35,402 bases of DNA from Pseudomonadota bacterium. GTDB lineage: Bacteria; Pseudomonadota; Gammaproteobacteria; Steroidobacterales; Steroidobacteraceae. Positions 16,919-24,588 of the stretch are shown piece by piece. The notes under the pieces are model-generated. The model searched no databases, was not told where the DNA came from, and was given only the letters and a program-made list of their open reading frames with translations. Position 1 is the first letter of the stretch. The number at the start of each line of letters is the position of its first letter. The DNA is taken from the NCBI GenBank assembly GCA_023423935.1, contig JAFAEQ010000080.1, positions 1 to 35,402 on the forward strand, read 5' to 3'. Position numbers and translations under genes: made by a program.

Positions 16919-17578
16919 ATGGAACGGCTGATTCTTGGCACAGGTCCTCGCCACGTGAGCGTGCTGCTTGCGACATGCGCCGCACACGCAGCCGCCATCT
17001 ATTTGCTGAGCACTCACGCGATGATGCGCGAGAGCCCTCTGTGGAGCGCGCTGGAAGTCACCTTCGTTGCAGCCGAAAAGAAAGAACCGCCCGCGCCGCC
17101 CGCTATTCCGGTGTTGCTCAGAGACGCATTTGCGGAACAGCCGCTGATCGAGATCCCTGCACCGCAAGTGGAACTGGGAATATCGCAGGACGGCGGCAAC
17201 GCGATCCATACGCCACCACCGCCGGAACCGATACAGGAGCCTTCGTCCGCGCTCGAGGAAGGCAGCGGGTATGGGCCTGTGGCAAAACCGCGCGTCATCG
17301 GTGGCCCCAAAAATCCGCAGGATCGGTATCCGCGAGCGTCGATACGAAACAGGGAATCGGGCCGTTCGATCGTGACGATCTGTATCTCCGATACGGGATC
17401 AGTCGAAAGCGTGGATCTCGCCCAGAGCTCCGGTTACCGTCGCCTCGACGAAGCGGCATTGGACATGGCGTTGGACTACCGCTTCATGCCAGCGACTCGC
17501 GAGGGCCAGGCCGTGGCAGTTTGCCTGCCCTACGGTATCGATTTTCGCGTCGGTGTCGGAGGACGGCGCCGTCATTGA
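16919..17578 (+). CDS. TonB family energy transducer
   Basis: About 219 residues. The N-terminal membrane anchor is VSVLLATCAAHAAAIYLLS (preceded by a basic GPRH). A proline-rich spacer follows (PPAPPAIPVL, PPPPEPIQEP), then a C-terminal TonB domain (GRSIVTICISDTGSVESVDLAQSSGYRRLDEAALDMALDYRFMPATREGQAV). It couples the proton-motive force, with ExbB/ExbD partners not seen here, to an outer-membrane receptor. ATG at 16919 is preferred; a GTG at 16904 would add five residues. It is followed 47 bases later by an STN-domain gene, probably co-transcribed. Confidence 0.87.
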   Translation: MERLILGTGPRHVSVLLATCAAHAAAIYLLSTHAMMRESPLWSALEVTFVAAEKKEPPAPPAIPVLLRDAFAEQPLIEIPAPQVELGISQDGGNAIHTPPPPEPIQEPSSALEEGSGYGPVAKPRVIGGPKNPQDRYPRASIRNRESGRSIVTICISDTGSVESVDLAQSSGYRRLDEAALDMALDYRFMPATREGQAVAVCLPYGIDFRVGVGGRRRH

Positions 17579-17625
17579 AGCAGCAGAACAACAAGGTTAC
17601 GAGCAACGAATCGGAGGTATTCACC

Positions 17626-18084
17626 ATGTCGCGCTCGAATGTCGGTTTACAAGCGATCCTGACGATGATGCTCCTGTCGGGTGCTTCACTCGCGCTAGCA
17701 CAGGAGGGCTACACGGATCGAGGCGTCATGACGAGTATCACGAGCGCAGCCATGAACGATAACAAACTGATCGATCTGAGCGTGCCCTCTGTCAATGATC
17801 CTCACGAAGTGGAACTGCTGTTCAAAGAGGGCGATGAGATCACGTCCATTCTCGATAGCCTGAATAAGAAGGGCTTCCATATCCAATACAAAAAGAACCA
17901 GTTCCAGCCCTCGATGACGCTGGTGAGCCTGCCCACGGCCACGGAAATCGATGATGTTCTGCGCGAAATTCTCGAACCGTGGGACTTTCGTGTGTATCGC
18001 ACTCCCTACGGCAAAGTCATCGTCACACCCGATAAGAAAAGGAAGACACAGTCATCGCTCCAGAGCGATGCACAGACCCCATGA
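17626..18084 (+). CDS. periplasmic STN-domain protein
   Basis: 152 residues. A signal peptide (MSRSNVGLQAILTMMLLSGASLALA) precedes a mature chain whose core (about 68-135) resembles the STN domain found in secretins and TonB-dependent transducers: EITSILDSLNKKGFHIQYKKNQF...TEIDDVLREILEPWDFRVYRTPYGKVIV. It lacks any beta-barrel, so it is a free STN module. Strong ribosome binding site GGAGGT (17613-17618), seven bases before ATG. Its placement after a tonB-like gene suggests a partner in TonB-dependent signalling or uptake. Confidence 0.72.
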   Translation: MSRSNVGLQAILTMMLLSGASLALAQEGYTDRGVMTSITSAAMNDNKLIDLSVPSVNDPHEVELLFKEGDEITSILDSLNKKGFHIQYKKNQFQPSMTLVSLPTATEIDDVLREILEPWDFRVYRTPYGKVIVTPDKKRKTQSSLQSDAQTP

Positions 18085-18098
18085 TCCCTGGAACCAGC

Positions 18099-18127
18099 CT
18101 GTCGGATGGTCGAGATCCATCCGACAG
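18099..18127 (+). terminator. 11-bp-stem hairpin after the TonB/STN pair
   Basis: Arms CTGTCGGATGG (18099-18109) and CCATCCGACAG (18117-18127) around a seven-base loop, 14 bases after the STN-gene stop. Perfectly paired, without a T-run. Likely the 3' end of the TonB/STN transcript. Confidence 0.7.
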
Positions 18128-18188
18128 TATCCCGGTGAGCCGTCCAAACCGGACTCTTCCCCGAAGTCCATCCTGCTCTTTCTGGCTC

Positions 18189-18241
18189 TTGACCAACCAA
18201 TAACCTGGTGGTTATATAACTACCCATAACCCGGTGGTTAT
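18189..18241 (+). promoter_or_regulatory. arsR promoter with two tandem 16-bp operators
   Basis: Two near-identical dyads, ATAACCTGGTGGTTAT (18200-18215) and ATAACCCGGTGGTTAT (18226-18241), start 26 bases apart. A -35 TTGACC (18189-18194) and a -10 TATATA or TTATAT (18212-18218) fit a 17-18-base spacer, so operator 1 covers the spacer and part of the -10 box. The geometry fits autorepression by the ArsR protein encoded just downstream. Confidence 0.75.
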
Positions 18242-18250
18242 CGGTCGCTC

Positions 18251-18574
18251 ATGTCCAAGGTCCACGACATCCTGTTTCGCACACTCTCCGATCCGACGCG
18301 ACGGGCGCTGTTCGAGCGACTGTGTCGTGAGGGGGAGCAAACGGTCGGTGCGCTGACCGCGCGTGCGGGCGTTTCCCAGCCCGCCGTTTCCAAGCATCTG
18401 GCGATGCTCAAGCAGGCGGGCCTCGTGCGAGATCGACAGGAAGGACGCGAGATCCGCTACACCGCACAGTTGCCTGCGCTCGCGCCATTGATCGACTGGA
18501 CCAAACAGATGACCGGCTTCTGGGAAAGCCGGTTCGACCAGCTCGAAGATCTGCTCAGGAGGATGGATCAATGA
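18251..18574 (+). CDS. ArsR/SmtB family transcriptional repressor
   Basis: 107 residues of a winged helix-turn-helix. The recognition segment is GALTARAGVSQPAVSKHLAMLKQAGLV, preceded by LSDPTRRALFERL. The metal-binding cysteine motif ELCVCDL is absent, so this is the non-metal subgroup that commonly pairs with an SRPBCC (AHSA1) gene. Its TGA overlaps the ATG of the next gene (ATGA). It should repress its own five-gene operon through the two upstream dyads; ligand unknown. Confidence 0.92.
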   Translation: MSKVHDILFRTLSDPTRRALFERLCREGEQTVGALTARAGVSQPAVSKHLAMLKQAGLVRDRQEGREIRYTAQLPALAPLIDWTKQMTGFWESRFDQLEDLLRRMDQ

Positions 18575-19020
18575 ATGCACGATCAGCCGATCAGGAATCG
18601 TCCGATCTTCGCAGTGTCGTCATCGAACGCGACATTCCTCATCCACCGGAGAAGCTGTGGCGCGCATTGACGCAGCCACATCTGATCCAGGAATGGCTGA
18701 TGAAGAACGACTTCAATCCTGTGGTCGGTCACCGCTTCAATCTGCGCGGAGACTGGGGCGGCGTACTCGACTGCGAGGTGCTCGCGATCGAACCGAACAG
18801 GATGCTGTCCTACACCTGGAATCACGTACACGAGGATGCCGCCTTCAACCTCAGGAGCGTCGTGACATTCACGTTGACGCCCACGAGCACCGGCACTCAC
18901 CTGCGCATGGAGCAATCCGGCTTCCGGCCGGACCAGAAGCAGGCCTCGGGCGGTGCGAAGTACGGCTGGCAGCAGTTCTTCGCGAAGCTCGAACAGCTCC
19001 TGGCAAGAACGGACATCTGA
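18571..19020 (+). CDS. SRPBCC (AHSA1/START-like) domain protein
   Basis: 149 residues, a helix-grip fold. Typical features are VVIERDIPHPPEKLWRALTQPHLIQEWLMKNDF, GGVLDCEVLAIEPNRMLSYTW and a C-terminal GWQQFFAKLEQLL helix. Such proteins bind hydrophobic ligands in a central cavity. The start overlaps the arsR stop by four bases with AGGAGG upstream, so translation is coupled. In ArsR/SRPBCC pairs the ligand-binding protein may relate to the signal, but its role is unknown. Confidence 0.9.
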   Translation: MNARSADQESSDLRSVVIERDIPHPPEKLWRALTQPHLIQEWLMKNDFNPVVGHRFNLRGDWGGVLDCEVLAIEPNRMLSYTWNHVHEDAAFNLRSVVTFTLTPTSTGTHLRMEQSGFRPDQKQASGGAKYGWQQFFAKLEQLLARTDI

Positions 19021-19039
19021 CAGAGTAAGGAGAACGATC

Positions 19040-19261
19040 GTGGCCACACCGACATTGCTTCGCCGGATTCATCGATGGGTTTCCATCGGCTTCACGCTCG
19101 CGGTGATCGTCAATGTGATCGCACTGATGCAGCAAAAGCAGGCAACGTGGATCGGCCTGCTCGCGCTGCTGCCGCTTGCGATACTGCTGCTGACCGGGCT
19201 CTACCTGTTCGCGCAGCCGTACGCGATCAAGTGGCGTCGTCAACTGCACTCCGAGGGCTGA
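19040..19261 (+). CDS. small two-helix membrane protein
   Basis: 73 residues from a GTG start at 19040, with AAGGAGA six bases upstream. Two membrane helices (about 14-30 and 36-56) flank a short QQKQATW loop, and the end is basic (KWRRQLHSEG). No family recognised. It lies inside the ArsR-led operon, 19 bases after the SRPBCC stop and three bases before the next start. Confidence 0.72.
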   Translation: MATPTLLRRIHRWVSIGFTLAVIVNVIALMQQKQATWIGLLALLPLAILLLTGLYLFAQPYAIKWRRQLHSEG

Positions 19262-19264
19262 GCA

Positions 19265-19750
19265 GTGGCCGCGCGGAAATCTTCCACGCGCCCGAAGACG
19301 ACCGCTGCCGCCCGCAAAAGCACTGCGCGCGGGACGAACACTCGCACCGAACCGGTATTGCTCTCCGGGGGTAATCCGCAGATTGCGAAAGGCTACGGCG
19401 ACGCGCCTGTGCAGCAGTACATCGAGGCACTGTCCGGCTGGAAACAAGACGTCGTGCGACGCATTGACGATCTGATCGTGCGCACGGTGCCGAGCGTGAG
19501 CAAGGCAGTGAAATGGAACTCGCCGCTGTATGGCATCGAAGGTCAGGGTTGGTTCATGAGCCTTCATATTTTCACCCGGTATGTGAAAGTGGCGTTCTTC
19601 CGTGGCGCGCTCATGCATCCGCCGCCGCCCGGCCCCTCGAAGAGCGGCCAGACGCGCTACCTGGACGTCTACGAAGACGACGAGTTCGATGCCGCCCTGT
19701 TTGCCGATTGGGTAACACTGGCGAGCCAATTACCCGGCGAAAAGATGTGA
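19265..19750 (+). CDS. DUF1801 domain protein (first copy)
   Basis: 161 residues from a GTG start. A basic, low-complexity N-terminus (KSSTRPKTTAAARKSTARG) precedes the DUF1801/YdhG-like domain: VQQYIEALSGWKQDVVRRIDDLIVRTVPSVSKAVKWNSPLYGIEGQGWFMSL. The alpha/beta fold is shared with frataxin-like proteins; function unknown. It is in the ArsR-led operon and followed ten bases later by a second DUF1801 gene. Confidence 0.85.
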   Translation: MAARKSSTRPKTTAAARKSTARGTNTRTEPVLLSGGNPQIAKGYGDAPVQQYIEALSGWKQDVVRRIDDLIVRTVPSVSKAVKWNSPLYGIEGQGWFMSLHIFTRYVKVAFFRGALMHPPPPGPSKSGQTRYLDVYEDDEFDAALFADWVTLASQLPGEKM

Positions 19751-19760
19751 GTAATACGCA

Positions 19761-20216
19761 ATGAGCAGAACGATCGCGTCAGCACGGAAGACTTCGGTTA
19801 CTGCGAAAAAGACATCGCGCACCAAAGCGTCCGCGCAATCCACGGACAGCCGCGCTCAGCCCTCGAACGATTGGCAAAGCGACACGCTCGCGCGGCTGCG
19901 AACCATCGTTCAGCGAGCCGATCCGGACATCGTCGAAGAAGTGAAATGGAGAAAGCCTTCGAACGGCATGCGAGGTGTTCCCGTATGGTCCCGCAATGGG
20001 ATCATCTGCACGGGCGAAACGTACAAGACCGCGGTCAAGATGACCTTCGCCAAGGGCGCCTCGCTGAAAGACCCTTCCAAGCTGTTCAACGCCAGCCTGG
20101 AAGGCAACACGCGACGCGCCATCGATTTTCACGAAGGCGAGAAGATCGACGAAAAGGCATTGCAGGAGCTCATTCGTGCTGCGGTGGCTCTGAACACGAC
20201 GAAACCAAAGAAGTAG
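19761..20216 (+). CDS. DUF1801 domain protein (second copy)
   Basis: 151 residues. Again a basic Ala/Lys/Ser/Thr N-terminus (to about 35), then DUF1801: DTLARLRTIVQRADPDIVEEVKWRKPSNGMRGVPVWSRNGIICTGETYKTAVKMTFAKGASL. It diverges clearly from the first copy, so this is an old duplication or separate recruitment. It is the last gene of the ArsR-led run; no clear terminator hairpin follows. Confidence 0.85.
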   Translation: MSRTIASARKTSVTAKKTSRTKASAQSTDSRAQPSNDWQSDTLARLRTIVQRADPDIVEEVKWRKPSNGMRGVPVWSRNGIICTGETYKTAVKMTFAKGASLKDPSKLFNASLEGNTRRAIDFHEGEKIDEKALQELIRAAVALNTTKPKK

Positions 20217-20464
20217 CCCACCGCACTCGCACCGCAGAAATCCGAGCGAAGGCGCGCTGATTGGGGACCTCCATCGCTCCTGTGTTGATGGATCGCACCA
20301 GTCAGAAATCGCGAGCGGAGTAACACGCTCGATCGTCCAACATCGCCGCGCCGCGGAGGCTGGATCCTTCAGCTCCCTCCAGGCATTGCGTCGAGCCGTC
20401 ATCGCGGACAGCAGTGCGATGAAATCCTGAGACGGCACGGCAGCAACTCATCGAGGGAGCAGCG

Positions 20465-22069
20465 ATGCAGACCAGTTCGTCCGTTGCCGCTACATCCCCG
20501 ACTGGCATCCCGCTTGCGGACGCGACGAGTTCGTCGCGATATTGGCTGCTGTGTGCATTGCTCGTGGCACTCGCATCGCTGCCGGTCGTGATCGCCGTCT
20601 ATCCGCCGTTCATCGACTACCCATTCCATCTGGCCCGCATCGATCTGTTATCGCGCTGGAGCACGAGCGACTTCGTACGCGAGCATTACGAGATCGCGTC
20701 GCTGTGGCTGCCGAATCTCTCCCTGGAAATGACGATGCTTCCGCTCGCCAGGCTCCTGCCTTCGCAGTGGGCGGGCGTCGTATTCATCTGCATGACGTTC
20801 GCACTGCTGTTATCCGGCACAGCTGCTCTGCACCGGGCGCTGTTCGGTACCCACTCTGCGTGGGCATTGGTCGCATCGGGCTGGCTCTATAACTGGATCA
20901 TCTTCTATGGATTCATGAACTATGTCTTCGGTGTCGGCATCATGCTGTGGTGCCTCGCGGCCTGGATCCGACTTTCCAGTCGAGCGTGGCAGGCTCGCCT
21001 CATCGCTGGCTGCGCGCTCGCGCTGGCGGTGTTCTTCTGCCATCTGCTCGCTTTTTTCCTGTACACGGCCCTCGTTGCGGGCTACGAACTGCAACGAGCG
21101 TTCGTTCGATGGCGTACCGAGCGTCGGCTCGGAGGATCGGATCTCGTCGTCGCCGCAGCGCAGTTTGTGATTCCTTTCGTCGTCTATCTGGCGATCTCCC
21201 CCGTGCGCTCGACGACGACTCATCGTTTCATCTATGACCTCGGCGCAAAGTTCGCATCGCCGATCGTCACGCTGACTTCCGGGAATCTCATCGTCGATCT
21301 GATCACACTGGTGCTGCTCACGATCGGCGCGATCATGGTCGTGCGCTCGGCAAAGATGGAATTCGCAAGTCAATTCATCGGCCCGCTCATCGGGCTCGCT
21401 GTCCTCTTTCTGATGGCGCCATTGACGGTGACACGCCCGGGACCTGCGTATGTCGATGTGCGGATCCCGATGGCCGCGCTCCTCGTACTGATCGCAGCGA
21501 CACGCATCACGTTCAAATCCGACCAGACCGCACGACTGGCCGCAGGTGTCTTCGCCGTGTATCTCCTCATCAAGATCGCGGTGCTCAGCGTCGCAGCCGC
21601 ACAGTACCGCCAGCTCGTACATGAGCATTTCGCCGCATTCGAACGCATCGAACCCCAGAGCACTCTCTTCGCGGTGCGACAACGCGTCGATGACACCTGG
21701 TTTCGCCGCTTCTACATCGACCGGCTGGTCTCGCCGCGTCACATCGATGCGCTCGCGGCGATGCAACGAGACGTATTCGTTCCGGCGCTCTACACCGTTC
21801 CCGGCGGGCAGCCCATCCAGGTGCGCGCGAAATTCCGCGCGTTGAAGAAGGCTCAGGGCGACCAGCCCGTTGAGGTTCGCAACGAGCGCGAGCTGGCACA
21901 GACGCTTGCGGACTTCGCACAACTGCAGCGCGCAGCATCACCGCACCGGTCGGCGTACGTGCTCATGCAGGACAGAGCAGCCCCGCTCGCGTTTCCACCG
22001 GGCGTCGAGGAGATCGCGAGCGGCCCGGGCTTCCGGCTTGTCCGAATCGTGCGCGGACAGCCTGACTGA
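20465..22069 (+). CDS. polytopic membrane protein, GT-C glycosyltransferase-like
   Basis: 534 residues with about 10 membrane segments between residues 25 and 385, then a soluble C-terminal domain. The first loop carries YPPFIDYPFHLARIDLL, an acidic motif placed as in GT-C polyprenyl-phosphate-sugar-dependent transferases, but no defined family signature was recognised. AGGGAG sits six bases before the ATG. The neighbouring convergent GtrA-GT2 protein would supply lipid-linked sugar, which supports a glycosyl-transfer role by context only. The last 132 bases overlap that gene antiparallel. Confidence 0.7.
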   Translation: MQTSSSVAATSPTGIPLADATSSSRYWLLCALLVALASLPVVIAVYPPFIDYPFHLARIDLLSRWSTSDFVREHYEIASLWLPNLSLEMTMLPLARLLPSQWAGVVFICMTFALLLSGTAALHRALFGTHSAWALVASGWLYNWIIFYGFMNYVFGVGIMLWCLAAWIRLSSRAWQARLIAGCALALAVFFCHLLAFFLYTALVAGYELQRAFVRWRTERRLGGSDLVVAAAQFVIPFVVYLAISPVRSTTTHRFIYDLGAKFASPIVTLTSGNLIVDLITLVLLTIGAIMVVRSAKMEFASQFIGPLIGLAVLFLMAPLTVTRPGPAYVDVRIPMAALLVLIAATRITFKSDQTARLAAGVFAVYLLIKIAVLSVAAAQYRQLVHEHFAAFERIEPQSTLFAVRQRVDDTWFRRFYIDRLVSPRHIDALAAMQRDVFVPALYTVPGGQPIQVRAKFRALKKAQGDQPVEVRNERELAQTLADFAQLQRAASPHRSAYVLMQDRAAPLAFPPGVEEIASGPGFRLVRIVRGQPD

Positions 22070-23536
22070 GCTCGTGGGAGTAGCGTTGCCGCGCTTTGCA
22101 GCGGCGGCTCGTGCCAGTCGTCGTTGACACGATCGGAATCCGACGCGGCGGCTCGTGTCGTGCTCGACCAGATATCGCGGGCGACGCTTCGTTTCCAGAT
22201 AGATCTTGCCGACGTACTCGCCAATCGCGCCAAGGCAGAGGATCTGCACGCCGCCGAGGAAATACATGGGCACGACAGTCGAGGCCCACCCTGGAGCCAC
22301 ATCGCCAACCCAACGCTGTGCAAGCGCCCACACCGTCACGCCCAGCGATCCGAGTGCAATGAAGGCTCCGATCATTGCCACAGCTCGTAGCGGCATCACG
22401 GAGAACGAGGTCACGCCGTCCCAAGCCAGCGCGAGCATTTTCCTCAGCGGATACTTGGACTCACCCGCCTGACGTTCTTTGCGCGCGTACTCGACGATCG
22501 ATGAGGGCAGCCCGATGAGCGGAATGAGCCCGCGCAGGAACAGATTGCTCTCGCTGTACTCTCGAAGGATGACCAGCGCCCGACGCGACAGAAGCCTGAA
22601 GTCTGCGTGGTTGAAAACGATCTGCACGCCCGCGCTGCGCAGGGCACGATAGTAGAGCTCGGCGGTCAGCCGCTTGAATCTGGAATCGGACGAGCGCTCC
22701 GAGCGCACACCGAGCACGACGTCGAATCCGTCCCGATAACGACGCAGCATTTCTGCGATGCAGCGCTCATCGTCCTGCAAATCCGCATCGATCGTCACGA
22801 CAGCATCGGCGACGCATTCGAGCATGCCCGCCAGCACCGCACTTTGGTGACCGAAGTTGCGACTGAGCTTCAGGCCCCGAACATCGTCGCACTGCTTCGA
22901 GGCTGCAGCGATCATGCTCCAGGTGCGATCGCTGCTGCCGTCATCGACAAAACAGAGGTAGCTTTCGGCTGAGACAAGGCCGGTCGTGCGAAGCTCGTCC
23001 AGCAGATCGCGGAGCGATGCGAGCGTCAGCGGCAGCACAGCCTCTTCGTTGTAGCACGGAACGACGATCGCAAGCGCGGGCGGACCGGCCGTGCGCCTGG
23101 CCGGGGTGATCGGTGACACTTGGCGCATGCTCATCTCCTCCCGGGTACGGAAGACCCAGCGCGAAGCGAGTTGGAAGTTGATCAGAAGCACGATGGCCGT
23201 GGTCAGCACCTGACTCGGCAAGTAGTGCCACCGCAGCAACGTCAGCAGATGCATGCATAGCCAAGTCACTGCAAGCCCGATGCTCACCATGGCGACGAAG
23301 CGCGGAACCGCCACGCGATGCGAAGCATCAGAATCGAAAGTGAGCCGCCGATTCGCCAGATAGTTGAACACCGCGCTGATGGCGAAGCCGAGCGACGAGG
23401 CGGTCGCGGGTAGCATGGAGCCCAGCTCGACGCTCGCCAGAACAATCACGTACTGCAACGCCGTTGCCGCCGCGCCCACGAGGACGAATCGGAAGGACGA
23501 CTTGTTCAAGTGCGAGAGCGCCGCGTGCAGAACCAC
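21938..23536 (-). CDS. GtrA-GT2 fusion, polyprenyl-phosphate sugar transferase
   Basis: 532 residues. Residues 14-131 are a GtrA-like four-helix membrane domain (FRFVLVGAAATALQYV...FAISAVFNYLANRRLTF). From 154 a GT2 domain like DPM1/GtrB follows: VVPCYNEE, DDGSSD (198-203), DADLQDD (250-256), GESKY, then two membrane helices (about 381-405 and 420-445). It would load sugar onto undecaprenyl phosphate and help flip it. The tail of about 65 residues after RYLVEHD is arginine-rich and antisense to the convergent gene. An internal ATG at residue 137 has its own strong ribosome binding site. Confidence 0.87.
   Translation of the reverse strand: MVLHAALSHLNKSSFRFVLVGAAATALQYVIVLASVELGSMLPATASSLGFAISAVFNYLANRRLTFDSDASHRVAVPRFVAMVSIGLAVTWLCMHLLTLLRWHYLPSQVLTTAIVLLINFQLASRWVFRTREEMSMRQVSPITPARRTAGPPALAIVVPCYNEEAVLPLTLASLRDLLDELRTTGLVSAESYLCFVDDGSSDRTWSMIAAASKQCDDVRGLKLSRNFGHQSAVLAGMLECVADAVVTIDADLQDDERCIAEMLRRYRDGFDVVLGVRSERSSDSRFKRLTAELYYRALRSAGVQIVFNHADFRLLSRRALVILREYSESNLFLRGLIPLIGLPSSIVEYARKERQAGESKYPLRKMLALAWDGVTSFSVMPLRAVAMIGAFIALGSLGVTVWALAQRWVGDVAPGWASTVVPMYFLGGVQILCLGAIGEYVGKIYLETKRRPRYLVEHDTSRRVGFRSCQRRLARAAAAKRGNATPTSSVRLSAHDSDKPEARAARDLLDARWKRERGCSVLHEHVRRPVR
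23126..23142 (-). promoter_or_regulatory. internal ribosome binding site in the GtrA-GT2 gene
   Basis: On the coding strand GGGAGGAG (23135-23142) lies six bases before ATG at 23128 (Met137), exactly between the GtrA and GT2 domains and in the same frame. Initiation here would yield a free GT2 protein of about 396 residues. Confidence 0.5.
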
Positions 23537-23764
23537 GATGCTGCCGGCTGGATGAAGCAGCGATGCGAGCCTTAAGCGACGGCATCGAGGGCGAGTTCCA
23601 CGACTCCTCGAGTGATACGAACGTGTGGCACCGACGCGATGGTCACTGGCACCGATGGCGAGCCGCGCAATGCTCGCCGATGCGGTCCATGGGAGAAAGA
23701 ACTATCGATTACATCATCGGGCGAGGCATGCTTCAGTCGTCACATTCCCACCTGACGACGGACA

Positions 23765-24502
23765 TCACCCGATCGCACCTTCTGCGACTGGACGCATCGC
23801 GGCATACCCGGCCGCGGTCGGATGCACTTCGTCCTTCGCGAGATCGAGCTTCACATTGCCGTTCGAGTCCGTCAGGACAGAAGCGTAGTCGGCGTACACG
23901 GCACCGATCTCGTTCGCATAGCTGCGCAGCCATTCGTTCAATGCAACCACAGCGGCCTTGGGCTGAACGTCCGGTCGCCACCAATACCTGGAAGCTGGAG
24001 GTGCAGCGCCCAGCACCACCTTGATGCCGTTGGCACGTGCGATTTCGCACATCGCCTTGAAGTTATTCCTGGAATCCTCCGGCGACATCGGACCGGTGTT
24101 CTGCGCGATATCGTTGGTGCCCGCCATGATGTGGACCACACGAGGCTTCAGTGCAATGACATCCGCATACATGCGCACGAGCAACTGCGGCGTTGTCTGC
24201 GCACTGATGCCCCGCCCGACCACGCCATCCTTGAAGAAGCCGGGATCGATCGCCGCCCAACCTTCCGTAATGGAGTCGCCCAGGAATACGGCTGACACCT
24301 TCGCGCCGCTCGCGATCAGCTTCGCATTCTCGTCGCGATAGCGGCCGAGCCACGCCCAGTCTGTGAGCAGACGCGGTGGCTGCAACGCAGGTGCCGTATT
24401 CGGCTGTTCTCCGCAGCCTTCGAGCGCGCGCGCAATCGAAGGCAACGTGAGACTCGCGCCCAGGGAGCTTGCGATCAGTGAGCGTCGGCTGAGTGCTGTC
24501 AT
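23765..24502 (-). CDS. secreted SGNH/GDSL hydrolase with Tat-like signal
   Basis: 245 residues. The N-terminus ALSRRSLIASSLGASLTLP has twin arginines and a hydrophobic stretch like a Tat signal. Catalytic blocks are VFLGDSITEGW (Ser77), GRGISAQTT, MAGTNDIA and DEVHPTAAGY (Asp/His). This is the SGNH esterase/acetylhydrolase group, often acting on acetylated sugars or lipids. The start has GGAG close upstream. It lies 86 bases downstream of the MFS gene on the same strand, so co-transcription is possible. Confidence 0.88.
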   Translation of the reverse strand: MTALSRRSLIASSLGASLTLPSIARALEGCGEQPNTAPALQPPRLLTDWAWLGRYRDENAKLIASGAKVSAVFLGDSITEGWAAIDPGFFKDGVVGRGISAQTTPQLLVRMYADVIALKPRVVHIMAGTNDIAQNTGPMSPEDSRNNFKAMCEIARANGIKVVLGAAPPASRYWWRPDVQPKAAVVALNEWLRSYANEIGAVYADYASVLTDSNGNVKLDLAKDEVHPTAAGYAAMRPVAEGAIG

Positions 24503-24588
24503 GGAGGCTCCGGTCTTTTATATGGGTCAATGACTCATCCCACGCGAGCGTATCTGCATCGAAGACGCCTGCTGCCCGCGTTTGCCGA

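Noticed and set aside
16837..17625. N-terminal extension of the STN protein to 415 residues.
   Set aside because: It overlaps the tonB-like gene in another frame; the signal peptide and strong ribosome binding site fix the start at 17626.
20810..21922. 370-residue minus-strand open frame.
   Set aside because: It is the antisense shadow of the polytopic membrane protein gene; very Arg/Asp/Glu/His-rich with no domain.
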